Shown here: positions 6,624-15,195 of the stretch, piece after piece
Numbering within the stretch: position 1 is the stretch's first letter
How the letters are laid out: each line of letters begins with the position of its first letter
DNA from: Dinghuibacter sp035492835
GTDB lineage: Bacteria; Bacteroidota; Bacteroidia; Chitinophagales; Chitinophagaceae
Direction of reading: 5' to 3'
Assembly (NCBI RefSeq): GCF_035492835.1
Contig: NZ_DATJIY010000032.1
Location: 1-38,038 of the forward strand
Length of the DNA stretch: 38,038 nucleotides
Program-made: the position numbers and the translations under genes
Notes under the pieces: generated by a model
What the model saw: only the letters and a program-made list of their open reading frames with translations
What the model was told of the DNA's origin: nothing
Database searches by the model: none

Positions 6624-7361
6624 TTAATTATTGAGTCTGATAAATCCCCCGTCGATCGGGTAATCACAGCCGGTAATGAACCCCGCCTCGTCGGAGCAGA
6701 GGTACAGCGCCAACGCCCCGATTTCGGAGGGTTGGGCCATCCGGCCGATGGGCTGGGTCTTTGACAGCTTGTCGAACATTTCGGCTTCGCGGCCGGGGTA
6801 GTTCTTGGCGATAAAGCCGTCCACGAAAGGCGTGTGGACGCGGGCGGGCGACACGCAGTTGCAGCGGACGCCCTGGCCGATATAGTCCTTGGCGACGGAA
6901 AGGGTCATAGTGAGGACGGCGCCCTTGCTCATCGAATAGGCAAACCGGTCCGGAATGCCAACGGTCGAGGCGATTGAGGCGATATTGAGTATGACGCCAC
7001 TGTGGTGTTCGGTCATCCCTTTGATGACGGCGCGCATCATGTTGTAGACGCCCTTGACGTTTACGGCAAAGACCTTGTCGAAGTCCTCTTCGGAGGTGGT
7101 GTCCAGCCGGCCCACGTGGGCGATACCGGCGGCGTTGACGAGGATATCGATCTTGCCGGAGTGCCCAAGGATAGAGGCGATCGTGGCGTTTACCGCGGCC
7201 TGATCGGTTACGTTACAGGGATGGGAAAGCGGTCCGGCGGCGACGTTCAGGTCGATGGCATGGACGGTGGCGCCTGCCGAGGCGAAGGTTTCGGCGATGG
7301 CTTTGCCGATGCCGCTCGCGGCGCCGGTGATGACGGCCGTTTTTTGATGCAGGGAAAACAT
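6624..7361 (-). CDS. SDR-family dehydrogenase, probable 2-keto-3-deoxy-L-fuconate type
   Basis: This is a 245-residue classical short-chain dehydrogenase. The nucleotide-binding glycine motif TGAASGIG spans residues 12-19 and VNAAG spans 75-79. The catalytic set is Asn101, Ser129, Tyr142 and Lys146 (YSMSK). The segment SPARVHTPFVDGF and the following KTQPIGRM resemble, from memory, 2-keto-3-deoxy-L-fuconate dehydrogenases and related L-fucose-pathway SDRs. They oxidise the 4-hydroxyl of the keto-deoxy acid, making the substrate for an FAH hydrolase. The hydrolase gene follows 5 nt downstream, and the LacI regulator lies 16 nt upstream in the same operon. The exact substrate is inferred. The upstream steps (sugar dehydrogenase, lactonase, dehydratase) are not in this window. 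Confidence 0.87.
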   Translation of the reverse strand: MFSLHQKTAVITGAASGIGKAIAETFASAGATVHAIDLNVAAGPLSHPCNVTDQAAVNATIASILGHSGKIDILVNAAGIAHVGRLDTTSEEDFDKVFAVNVKGVYNMMRAVIKGMTEHHSGVILNIASIASTVGIPDRFAYSMSKGAVLTMTLSVAKDYIGQGVRCNCVSPARVHTPFVDGFIAKNYPGREAEMFDKLSKTQPIGRMAQPSEIGALALYLCSDEAGFITGCDYPIDGGFIRLNN

Positions 7362-7377
7362 AGGCCGTGAAGATAAA

Positions 7378-8385
7378 TCAGAAAATCCTTAATTCGGTGT
7401 CCAGGACGACCGGTTTTATCTCGGAAACGGTTTTTCGTTTTTCCACTATATCCAACAGCATTTCAGCCGCCAGCTGCCCCTGGCGATACGGGTGTTGCTC
7501 CACCGAGGCTAACGGTGGTACGTCCAGGAAGTTGCACATCGGCAGGTTGGCGAAGCTTACGAAACTGATGTCCTTATTGATCCGAACCTTTTCCTTGCGC
7601 GCGTACTGGATGGCGTCGAGACATACGTAGTCGTTGAAACAAAGGACGGCGGTGGGACGCTCCGGCAGGGCCAGCAGCTCGGCTATCGCGGTGCGGGTGC
7701 CTTCGGCGGAGAGGTCGATTTCCTTCACGAGGTTGTCGTCGACCGCCAGGCCGTGCTGCTTGAGCGCGTGCTGATAGCCGTCAAAACGCTGGGCGCTGGC
7801 AATGAGGCTGCCGGGTCCCTTGAGGAGGGCGATGCGGGTATGCCCCTTTTCGATCAGGTAGTTGACGGCCAGCTCGGCGCCGTGACGGATGTTGCTGGAG
7901 ACGGAGGGGCCCTGCCCGCCCCGGGGGATGCGGTCGAAATAGACGAGGGGAATATTGTATTTGTCGAGCGCGTCCAGGTGCTGGTAGTCGTCCGTGTTTT
8001 TGGACACGGATAAGATGATGCCGTCGACACGGTGTTTGCGGAAGGCCTCCACCAACACGCGCTCGCGCTCCACGGAGTCGTGGGACTGGCCGATCAGCAC
8101 CGTATACCCCTGCCCGGTGGCCGTGTCCTCGATGGCGCTGATGGCCTGTGAAAAGAATTGCTCGTTCAGGTCGGGCAGGATAACGCCGATGGTATACCAC
8201 TTCTTTTGCTTGAAGGAAATGGCCAGCGCGTTGGGTTCGTAGTTGAGCTCCTGCGCGAGCTTCTGAACCTGCATCTTGGTACGCAAACCGATCCGGGGAT
8301 GGTTATGCAAAGCCCTGGACACCGTGGAAACGGAGATGTTGAGTCGGCGGGCAATCTCTTTTATGGTGGGCTGCTTCTGTTCCAT
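7378..8385 (-). CDS. LacI-family transcriptional regulator (accessory-block regulator)
   Basis: The 335-residue protein has an N-terminal LacI helix-turn-helix, TIKEIARRLNISVSTVSRAL at residues 6-25, and a hinge-helix region near residues 45-60 with LNYEPNALA. A periplasmic-binding-protein-like sensor domain follows, with TIGVILPDL, VDGIILSVS, a PLVYFDR segment and HTRIALLKG. It is the first gene of the minus-strand operon and diverges from susC. The intergenic region holds three copies of a palindromic core with the central CG typical of LacI operators, so self-control and control of susC are likely. By analogy with other LacI repressors, a sugar or sugar acid from the pathway would be the inducer, but that is inference. 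Confidence 0.93.
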   Translation of the reverse strand: MEQKQPTIKEIARRLNISVSTVSRALHNHPRIGLRTKMQVQKLAQELNYEPNALAISFKQKKWYTIGVILPDLNEQFFSQAISAIEDTATGQGYTVLIGQSHDSVERERVLVEAFRKHRVDGIILSVSKNTDDYQHLDALDKYNIPLVYFDRIPRGGQGPSVSSNIRHGAELAVNYLIEKGHTRIALLKGPGSLIASAQRFDGYQHALKQHGLAVDDNLVKEIDLSAEGTRTAIAELLALPERPTAVLCFNDYVCLDAIQYARKEKVRINKDISFVSFANLPMCNFLDVPPLASVEQHPYRQGQLAAEMLLDIVEKRKTVSEIKPVVLDTELRIF

Positions 8386-8431
8386 GGCTTCGCGGTTTAG
8401 ACAAAAATGAGATTTAATCAGAAATTAACGG

Positions 8432-8440
8432 CAAATAATA
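8432..8440 (-). promoter_or_regulatory. Possible -7 element of the lacI operon
   Basis: On the minus strand the sequence is TATTATTTG, one base longer than the consensus TAnnTTTG. It lies 46 nt before the lacI start codon and directly beside operator copy 1. A good -33 element at standard spacing is not clear. Confidence 0.3.
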
Positions 8441-8442
8441 GT

Positions 8443-8456
8443 TCAATCGATTGCGC
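8443..8456 (+). promoter_or_regulatory. LacI-type operator copy 1
   Basis: The sequence is TCAATCGATTGCGC. The core CAATCGATTG is a perfect palindrome centred on CG. It lies just upstream of a -7-like TATTATTTG on the minus strand (8432-8440), a position where a bound repressor would block the lacI operon. Confidence 0.65.
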
Positions 8457-8479
8457 AATTTTGGGCAAACCCGAAAAAT

Positions 8480-8493
8480 GCGCAATCGGTTGA
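8480..8493 (-). promoter_or_regulatory. LacI-type operator copy 2
   Basis: Read on the minus strand it is TCAACCGATTGCGC, identical to both copies before the lectin gene at 16482 and 16505. With copy 3 it forms an inverted pair whose centres are 22 bp apart, about two helical turns. Confidence 0.65.
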
Positions 8494-8503
8494 AGCGTTT
8501 TTT

Positions 8504-8517
8504 TCAATCGTTTGCGC
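8504..8517 (+). promoter_or_regulatory. LacI-type operator copy 3
   Basis: TCAATCGTTTGCGC is the third copy in the lacI-susC region and the partner of copy 2. The remaining 158 nt up to the susC start hold no convincing TAnnTTTG promoter that I can see. Confidence 0.6.
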
Positions 8518-8675
8518 TGGAAAAGGTGCTGCCGCGGCGGTTTTGGAGACATACAAGCTCAGTCGGTTTAACTTATTTTTAGCAAAGTCACCTAAAGGTA
8601 CTCTTTCCTGAAACCTTCAAGTATCCATGATACCCGGCCCGGTGGGTCGGGGTGACGCTTTATTTACCAAAACTG

Positions 8676-11600
8676 ATGTTACGTATGAAGTTCATTTTGC
8701 TGCTGTTATGTTTATCCCTATCGATGCTTTCCTTCGCCCAGGGAGGCTTTACGGTAAAAGGCACCGTAAAGGGAGAGGACGGTCAGGTACTTACGGGCGT
8801 ATCCGTCAAGGAGGTGGGAACGCAAAGGGGTACGGCGACAGACGCCTCCGGCAGTTTCACGCTGACGGTCGCATCGGGTTCGGCCTCCCTGGAAATCAGC
8901 TACGTTGGATTTGTAAAGCAGCGTATCAAGCTAAACGACCGTACGATACTGGCGCTGACAATGCGTAACGACCTTTCCAACGGAGCGCTGAAAGACGTCG
9001 TGGTGGTCGGTGTGCAAAACCAATCCAGGCGTACTACGACCACGTCGATATCGTCGGTCAGCGGCAAGGCCATTGAAAACCTGCCATCTCCATCTTTCGA
9101 CAATCTGTTACAGGGGCGCGTGCCCGGTATGGACGTGGAGATCTCGTCCGGAGAACCCGGCGTTTCCCCCACGATCACCGTACGGGGGAACACCCGTGTC
9201 AGCCAGGGCGTCGGTAACCTCGACCAGGCGCACGCCCTCAGCGGCCCGTTGTATGTCATCGATGGGGTACCCATCAACCCCGAAGACATTTCCTACAACC
9301 AGGACGCGGCAGGAACGTCCAACGGGACGGATTTCCTGGCGGGCATTAACGTAAACGACATCGAAAGCATCGACGTGCAGAAAGACGCGGCTGCTACCGC
9401 GGCTTGGGGATCGCGGGGCGCGAACGGCGTCATTTACATCAAAACCAAACGCGGCAGGAGCAGCAAGCCCGAATTTTACGTCAACGCATACGGTGGTCTG
9501 GTACAAGAGCCCAAATTGCTGCCAACGGTAACGGGCTCCGCTGAGCGGGCACAAAAGCTCGCGTTATTACAAACCTATGGGAGCTATGCGAATTTCGCGA
9601 CACTGCCCCAGCTGCTGACGGATAGCCTGAATCCCTATTTCAATAACGCCACCGACTGGCAGGGGCTGTTCTACCGGAACGCTTCCGTGTACAATACCGA
9701 TTTGTCGGTATCAGCGGCCAATGAAATGGTGAACTACCGGATCAGCATGAATTACTACGATGAGCAGGGCGTCATGAAGGACTTCGATTTCAAGCGCTAC
9801 TCGATCCGGGGGAACTTCGACTTCCGGGTAAGCCCTAAGCTCAATTCCCAGTTGGTGTTGTCCATGTCTCACAGCGACCGCGACCGTGGGTCTAAGCTCT
9901 CCAACACGGACGACAATACGCCTTTCGGCGCCAATAGCGGTAACCTGCCTTCTTCCTTTTTCGGGCTGAACGCGTTTGACTCCGCCAATTACCTCGGGCT
10001 GGCCGGAAACCTGCGGAACCAAAATACCAACGACTGGTACAACGGGTCGCTGATTATCAACTACGATATCCTGAAGGGATTGCGGTTCACAACGCAGGGA
10101 TCGGTATCGGTGGCCCTGGCCAACAAGGACTATTTCAAGCCATCCAACCAAAATGCGCTGTTGGCCTCACAGGGTACCACACAGCCATCCTATGCCGAGT
10201 CCGACGCGAACAATTTCACTGAATACTTCACCTCGAACTCCTTGAACTATTCGCACGCTTTTAACGCGGGTGGCGGTCATTCCCACCACCTCGTGGCGAC
10301 GGCGACGCAACAGTTTACCGACGATATTGCCAAGACCATCAGCGCATCGGGATATAACGTTCCCTCCAATGACATACAGGTGGTGAGCGGCATCCCACAA
10401 ACCTACCTTTCCGCGAAATCGGACTATCAGTCGTCCGCGGTTTTGTCCTTCGCCGGACAGGTCCAGTACGACTACGACGGTAAATACATCGCCTACGTGG
10501 CCGACCGCGCGGACGCTTCCTCCCGGTTTGGCGCCAATAGTAAGTGGGGCAAATTCCCTTCTGCAGGGCTGGGCTGGATCATTTCCGACGAGAAATTTAT
10601 GAAGGGCGTCACACGGTACGTAAACTTCCTGAAACTACGCGGTAGCTACGGCCTTGCAGGGCAACAGTCCCTCGACTATTACGCGCCTTATAATTCATAT
10701 TCGGTCAACGGCACCTATGGCGGCGGGACGGCTGTATCGCCCAGCTTTACCAATGGCCTGACCAAGGACGACCTGACCTGGTCGAGGACTTACCAGAAGG
10801 ATATCGGCTTGGAATTCCAGTTGTTTAACAGCCGCGTCTACGCAGTGGCCGACGTCTATGACAAGACCACGAAAGGGGACTATTTCACCTTCAACCTGCC
10901 GTTTTTTACGGGCTACCAAAGCATTGATTTCAACGGCAACGACCTATGGGTAGACAACCGCGGTCTAGACCTGTCGCTGACGGGACATATCCTGGGCGAA
11001 AAGAGCAAGTTCCATTGGACCTCCACCCTGAACCTATCCTTCAACAAGAACATCATCGCCAGGTTACCCAACAACAACCGTTCCTTCGAGATCGATGACT
11101 ACTATGGTGTTGGACGCATATATTCCGTGGGTCAGCCCATATATGAAATGTTCCAGATGAAGTACGCTGGCGTCTATAACAACGTAGGTCAAATACCTGT
11201 CAACCCGATCACCGGCCAGCCGCTGACCTATTTCAAGACTTACTATCCCGTACAACCGGGTTACCCGATCTGGATCGACCAGAACCATGACTACGACGTA
11301 TGGAGCGGAGAGAATAACGGCGATAATTACGGTGACCGGATCCCCAGCGGCAACCCGAACCCCAAATATACCGGCGGCTTTATCAACGACTTCTCCTACA
11401 AGAATTTCACCCTGAGTATTATCAGTGTATTTTGTGGCAAAAGGGATATTGTCAATATCTACAAGCAGAGCCAGATCGCCGATGTTTTCAGTTTCCCTTC
11501 CGGCAACTATTCGTCAACCGCCAACGCCATGGCCGCCAACTGGTTGCCGAACCTCAGCGGGCTGAACTATTGGGTGCCCCAACAAGCGACCAAGGGCGGT

Positions 11601-11921
11601 TCAACGTACAGCGCCTCATTCCCCGCATTGAACCCCTATGGTCCCAACTTCTACCAATTCCTGCCCTTTTCGACGATGTTCAACGAGAACGGCGCCTTTT
11701 TCAAGATCAAGAACATCGTCCTGGCGTACAGCCTGCCCGAGTCCTGGATTCAGCACCTGAAAATCAGCCGGGCCAGGATCTACGGTACGGTAGACAACGT
11801 CTATACTTTCACTCATGCCACGGTGCCCGACCCTGAGGCGGTCAACCAACTGGGCATCTATACCGGCGGTAACTACCCGGTACCCCACAAATTCACCTTT
11901 GGCCTGGATGTCACTTTTTAA
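8676..11921 (+). CDS. SusC/RagA-family TonB-dependent outer-membrane transporter
   Basis: This is an outer-membrane, TonB-driven importer that works with the SusD lipoprotein encoded next. The ATG at 8676 gives 1081 residues and a clean signal peptide (MLRMKFILLLLCLSLSML start, cleaved near SFAQ). An N-terminal carboxypeptidase-like beta-sandwich domain follows, with VKGTVKGEDGQVLTGVSV and EISYVGFVKQ. The plug domain then shows the SusC pattern: DVVVVGVQNQ, LLQGRVPGMDVE, ITVRGN, PLYVIDGVPI, the segment IESIDVQKDAAATAAWGSRG, and ANGVIYIKTKRG. The rest is a 22-strand-type barrel ending in HKFTFGLDVTF, with a terminal aromatic residue. The gene starts the plus-strand operon of the accessory block, divergent from lacI. 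The substrate is unknown: a glycan or deoxy-sugar-containing oligosaccharide would fit the neighbours. Confidence 0.95.
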   Translation: MLRMKFILLLLCLSLSMLSFAQGGFTVKGTVKGEDGQVLTGVSVKEVGTQRGTATDASGSFTLTVASGSASLEISYVGFVKQRIKLNDRTILALTMRNDLSNGALKDVVVVGVQNQSRRTTTTSISSVSGKAIENLPSPSFDNLLQGRVPGMDVEISSGEPGVSPTITVRGNTRVSQGVGNLDQAHALSGPLYVIDGVPINPEDISYNQDAAGTSNGTDFLAGINVNDIESIDVQKDAAATAAWGSRGANGVIYIKTKRGRSSKPEFYVNAYGGLVQEPKLLPTVTGSAERAQKLALLQTYGSYANFATLPQLLTDSLNPYFNNATDWQGLFYRNASVYNTDLSVSAANEMVNYRISMNYYDEQGVMKDFDFKRYSIRGNFDFRVSPKLNSQLVLSMSHSDRDRGSKLSNTDDNTPFGANSGNLPSSFFGLNAFDSANYLGLAGNLRNQNTNDWYNGSLIINYDILKGLRFTTQGSVSVALANKDYFKPSNQNALLASQGTTQPSYAESDANNFTEYFTSNSLNYSHAFNAGGGHSHHLVATATQQFTDDIAKTISASGYNVPSNDIQVVSGIPQTYLSAKSDYQSSAVLSFAGQVQYDYDGKYIAYVADRADASSRFGANSKWGKFPSAGLGWIISDEKFMKGVTRYVNFLKLRGSYGLAGQQSLDYYAPYNSYSVNGTYGGGTAVSPSFTNGLTKDDLTWSRTYQKDIGLEFQLFNSRVYAVADVYDKTTKGDYFTFNLPFFTGYQSIDFNGNDLWVDNRGLDLSLTGHILGEKSKFHWTSTLNLSFNKNIIARLPNNNRSFEIDDYYGVGRIYSVGQPIYEMFQMKYAGVYNNVGQIPVNPITGQPLTYFKTYYPVQPGYPIWIDQNHDYDVWSGENNGDNYGDRIPSGNPNPKYTGGFINDFSYKNFTLSIISVFCGKRDIVNIYKQSQIADVFSFPSGNYSSTANAMAANWLPNLSGLNYWVPQQATKGGSTYSASFPALNPYGPNFYQFLPFSTMFNENGAFFKIKNIVLAYSLPESWIQHLKISRARIYGTVDNVYTFTHATVPDPEAVNQLGIYTGGNYPVPHKFTFGLDVTF

Positions 11922-11932
11922 ATCGAAAAACA

Positions 11933-13495
11933 ATGCGTAGATCTTATTCATATAACCTGAGCTGCCTGCTGATCCTGTCGATCCTTGTGTTCGGCTCCTG
12001 CAAGAAATACATCGACAAGGGGCCCATCGATTCCACGTACGGTTCGGAATTCTGGACGTCCCAGGCCTCGGTCGAACAGGCCGCGTTGAGCATGTACGGA
12101 CAATTCCGGATCTGTATCCGCAGCAGCAACGCATTCTTCACCAATGGCGATTACGTGGCGGGTATCTTTTCTTCCACCGCCTGGAATTACACGCCGCTGT
12201 CTCCCCAGAATAACTCCGACTATTTTACCGCCACCGCGGACTATCTCGGTGACCTGACCAACTGGACCCGGTATTATACCCTGTTTGCACAGTGTAACCT
12301 AATCCTCCAGCAGGTGCCCAAAATGCCGATCGCGGATTTCGCGGGGGATACGACCGTCCGGAACAGTTATATCGCTGAAGCGCTGTTCATGCGGTCGCTG
12401 GGCTATTTCTTCCTGATCCGTAACTGGGGCGACCCCGTATACGTCACCCGTACCTATGACCAGGTGGACTACGGCAATATCCCTCCTGTCCCGCGTACCG
12501 CCGAATCTATCGTGCTTGATAGCTGCCTGGCGGACCTCGAGACTGCGGCGGGTTACCTGCAGTTTTCCGGGGGCGATCCCAGTAAGGTACTACGTGCCAA
12601 TAAGGGTTCCGTCTACGCGCTGATGGCGCACATCTATGCCTGGCGGCATGATTATAAGAACGCGCACCTCGCCTGCCAGCAGGTGATCCAGAACGGCGGC
12701 TATAGCCTGGAGCCGGCGGCGACCTATACGAATCTTTGGAAAGGGTCCTCTTCGGCGGAGAATATCATGGAGATCGCGATGCTCTATGACGCGAACGACC
12801 CCCAGTTCCTGACATCAGCCGACGGGTATAACGACTATAGCGGTTGGACGGAAGGTCAATTCAACTTTTTCTCTGTTTTTCTTAAGGATTCCCTGGACGA
12901 CCAATTGACCGCGACGGCGTGGGTGGCGGACGAGACGCTGACCGACACCTTGTTCGGCGTGGATGTGACGGGTACGTCCCCCGACTTGCGGTTCAACACG
13001 ATCCTCAAGCATGTTAATGCCAGCGGCGGAGACCCCAAGGGGTATCTCCTGCTGAAGTATACCAACTTCGCTTATCAGAACCCGGGCCAGGAGGTCAACG
13101 CTTATATCAGCAATAACCTCGCTTTATTCCGGTTGGGAGATATTCTGCTCCTGGATGCAGAAGCGCAGGCCATGACCGGCGGTACCTCATCCGCCGTGGC
13201 GGAGATGAACCAGACCAGAGAGCGGGCAAACATCGGCGACTATACAGGACCCATGGACCAAACGAATCTTGTCCAGGCCATATTCAACGAGCGCTCACGG
13301 GAACTGATCGGCGAAGGACAAACCTATTATGATATGATCCGTACTGATACGGTGCTACACTCGCTCACCGAGGTGCTCAATTTCCCTCCGGCCAGAGTCT
13401 CGGAAAAAGGATATTACTGGCCGTTGGACCTGGGCTCTCTTTTCTCCCTCGATCCCGTCCTGACGCAGAACCCTTATTGGTCGAGCAATAAATAG
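11933..13495 (+). CDS. SusD/RagB-family nutrient-binding outer-membrane lipoprotein
   Basis: SusD-type proteins form a lid over the SusC channel and capture the substrate. The 520-residue product has a lipoprotein signal with the acylated Cys at residue 23 (LVFGSCKKY). The N-terminal region SEFWTSQASVEQAALSMYG and the TPR-like helices after it, including EALFMRSLGYFFLIRNWGD, are characteristic. The C-terminal part has RLGDILLLDAEAQA and NERSRELIGEGQTYYDMIR, both typical SusD motifs. It begins 11 nt after susC, so it is co-transcribed. No glycan-specific feature can be read from the sequence. Confidence 0.95.
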   Translation: MRRSYSYNLSCLLILSILVFGSCKKYIDKGPIDSTYGSEFWTSQASVEQAALSMYGQFRICIRSSNAFFTNGDYVAGIFSSTAWNYTPLSPQNNSDYFTATADYLGDLTNWTRYYTLFAQCNLILQQVPKMPIADFAGDTTVRNSYIAEALFMRSLGYFFLIRNWGDPVYVTRTYDQVDYGNIPPVPRTAESIVLDSCLADLETAAGYLQFSGGDPSKVLRANKGSVYALMAHIYAWRHDYKNAHLACQQVIQNGGYSLEPAATYTNLWKGSSSAENIMEIAMLYDANDPQFLTSADGYNDYSGWTEGQFNFFSVFLKDSLDDQLTATAWVADETLTDTLFGVDVTGTSPDLRFNTILKHVNASGGDPKGYLLLKYTNFAYQNPGQEVNAYISNNLALFRLGDILLLDAEAQAMTGGTSSAVAEMNQTRERANIGDYTGPMDQTNLVQAIFNERSRELIGEGQTYYDMIRTDTVLHSLTEVLNFPPARVSEKGYYWPLDLGSLFSLDPVLTQNPYWSSNK

Positions 13496-13515
13496 CCACC
13501 CACAAAAAAGAAATT

Positions 13516-14208
13516 ATGAAAAAAAATTCCATCCTATACCTGTTACCGCTGCTGTGCTTGATTATTTCTTGCCGCAAACAGGACTATATCACCGGCGGAC
13601 AGAAATCCAATCCCAAGGTGAACATGACTACCTATGACTACCTCAAGGGCAATTCTATGCACCAGTTCGATACGTTGATCCTGTTGATTGACGCAGCGGG
13701 CCTGAAGGATTCGATCAATGAGCCGGGCATCACTTTCTTCGCCCCGACGGATCGGGCCATCGATAACTACCTGGCGGCCCGGACTGCCCTGGTGCAGAAC
13801 ATCGATCCCTTCCAGAAATATACGCTCGATACCCTCCTTAAATACGACCTGGACCGGGTGAAGGACTCGCTGTTGATGTACATTGTCCATCAACAGCTGT
13901 CCTTCAGCAGCCTCACGAACAATGGCGCTTTGTATCATACGGGACTGAGCGGCGACTCGGTGCTCGTTTCCTACGAGTATACCAAGGACCCCAACCTCGG
14001 CTACTCCACCTATGTCTCCAATGTTCCGCAGGTCGTTTACTTCACCCAATTGTGGGGGACGCCGCCGATTCCCATCGATGCACCCGACATACCGACCAAT
14101 GTCGGGGTACATACCTTGTGCCAGACGTCGGGTATACAAACCAACACCGGGATGCTAGACGTCCTGGAGAACAGCCACGTCTTATTCTTTTTTGGAACCA
14201 TTCAATAG
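13516..14208 (+). CDS. Fasciclin (FAS1)-domain lipoprotein
   Basis: The 230-residue protein has a lipoprotein signal with Cys at residue 19 (LCLIISCRKQ). A single FAS1-like domain follows: the first conserved box reads ITFFAPTDRAIDNYL (about residues 73-87) and the second region VHTLCQTSGIQTNTGMLDVL lies near the C-terminus. FAS1 domains are adhesion or surface modules. In Bacteroidota they recur beside SusC/SusD pairs, where their role is not known to me. The gene starts 20 nt after susD and ends 6 nt before the next gene. It probably sits on the outer membrane and may take part in glycan binding or complex assembly, which is inference. Confidence 0.82.
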   Translation: MKKNSILYLLPLLCLIISCRKQDYITGGQKSNPKVNMTTYDYLKGNSMHQFDTLILLIDAAGLKDSINEPGITFFAPTDRAIDNYLAARTALVQNIDPFQKYTLDTLLKYDLDRVKDSLLMYIVHQQLSFSSLTNNGALYHTGLSGDSVLVSYEYTKDPNLGYSTYVSNVPQVVYFTQLWGTPPIPIDAPDIPTNVGVHTLCQTSGIQTNTGMLDVLENSHVLFFFGTIQ

Positions 14209-14214
14209 CCACGT

Positions 14215-15195
14215 ATGAGACTTTACATATACCTCCTGCTCGGCGCGGTCTTTTTCGCGTCGTCCTGTACCAAGTACGCAAAAGGCTTCCTAAGCCCCAA
14301 TATCCAATACCTGCAGAGCAACTATGTGATTTCGAAGGGACGTGTGTACAACTCCGACGCGGTAAATCCGGACGGGTCCTCGCAGCCGCTGAATATCACG
14401 CTCGAGCATGTCTATGATTCCGCGGGGAACGTCATGGACAATATATTTTTCAAAACATACCCGGTGACCACCTGGAAGGCCGCCTACAATTCGGCCACGG
14501 ATACCACGCTGGACCAAATAACGGCCAAACAACAGGTGCAGCAGTTGCCGCCGATTACACTCAACGCGAACAGCGGTGTCATAACGGGTAATTTCGCGAC
14601 CATCAACCTGCCAGCGGGGACTTATTCGCTGGACGAGAAAATATCGAACATCGCAGGTATCGAAATGTTCCACAACCTCGTCTCCATCACCCTCGTGGAT
14701 GCACCCGCCTATCAATCCGTTCCCGATCTCGGCACGACATACGACAAGCTATTCAAGGTCGGTAACGAGTCCGTGACTGCGAACGCGGCCAACCCCATTA
14801 TCACGATCCAATACCTGGCGGATTCACCCAACCTGATCGTCCTGAAAATGATAGATAAGAACGGCACTCCGTTCGATCCGAAAAAGGGCGAGATCGTCCA
14901 GCGGCCGAACAGCGGGGTAAACCCGATCCCGCCGTACCTGCAGTGTTTTGAAAACTATACCAACAGCTACACCTATACCGATACGGCGATGTTGTTTCAA
15001 TATGCGCTTACGCCATTCCCCTTTACGTCGTTAGGGAACGGGTACAACCTCTATTACCGGATACCGACCCAGTTCTTCTCGGTGTCAGGGTATCCCGACG
15101 GCGAATGGAGCGCAAACCCGAGGTTGCCGTTCCGGTTGTGGATACCGGGAGTTTATTCCATCACCATGCAATTCCCTGACCTTACGCACAAATGA
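14215..15195 (+). CDS. DUF5007-like lipoprotein of the SusCD locus
   Basis: The 326-residue product has a lipoprotein signal with Cys at residue 18 (FASSCTKY). The body is beta-rich with no catalytic motif I recognise. Segments such as YVISKGRVYNSDAVNPDGSS, LPPITLNANSGVITGN and LPAGTYSLDEKISNIAG recall, from memory, the DUF5007 family, which occurs with FAS1 proteins and SusC/SusD pairs. It may be a surface glycan-binding protein like SusE/SusF or another accessory lid, but that is inference. It begins 6 nt after the FAS1 gene, and its stop overlaps the next start (ATGA), so translation is coupled. Confidence 0.65.
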   Translation: MRLYIYLLLGAVFFASSCTKYAKGFLSPNIQYLQSNYVISKGRVYNSDAVNPDGSSQPLNITLEHVYDSAGNVMDNIFFKTYPVTTWKAAYNSATDTTLDQITAKQQVQQLPPITLNANSGVITGNFATINLPAGTYSLDEKISNIAGIEMFHNLVSITLVDAPAYQSVPDLGTTYDKLFKVGNESVTANAANPIITIQYLADSPNLIVLKMIDKNGTPFDPKKGEIVQRPNSGVNPIPPYLQCFENYTNSYTYTDTAMLFQYALTPFPFTSLGNGYNLYYRIPTQFFSVSGYPDGEWSANPRLPFRLWIPGVYSITMQFPDLTHK

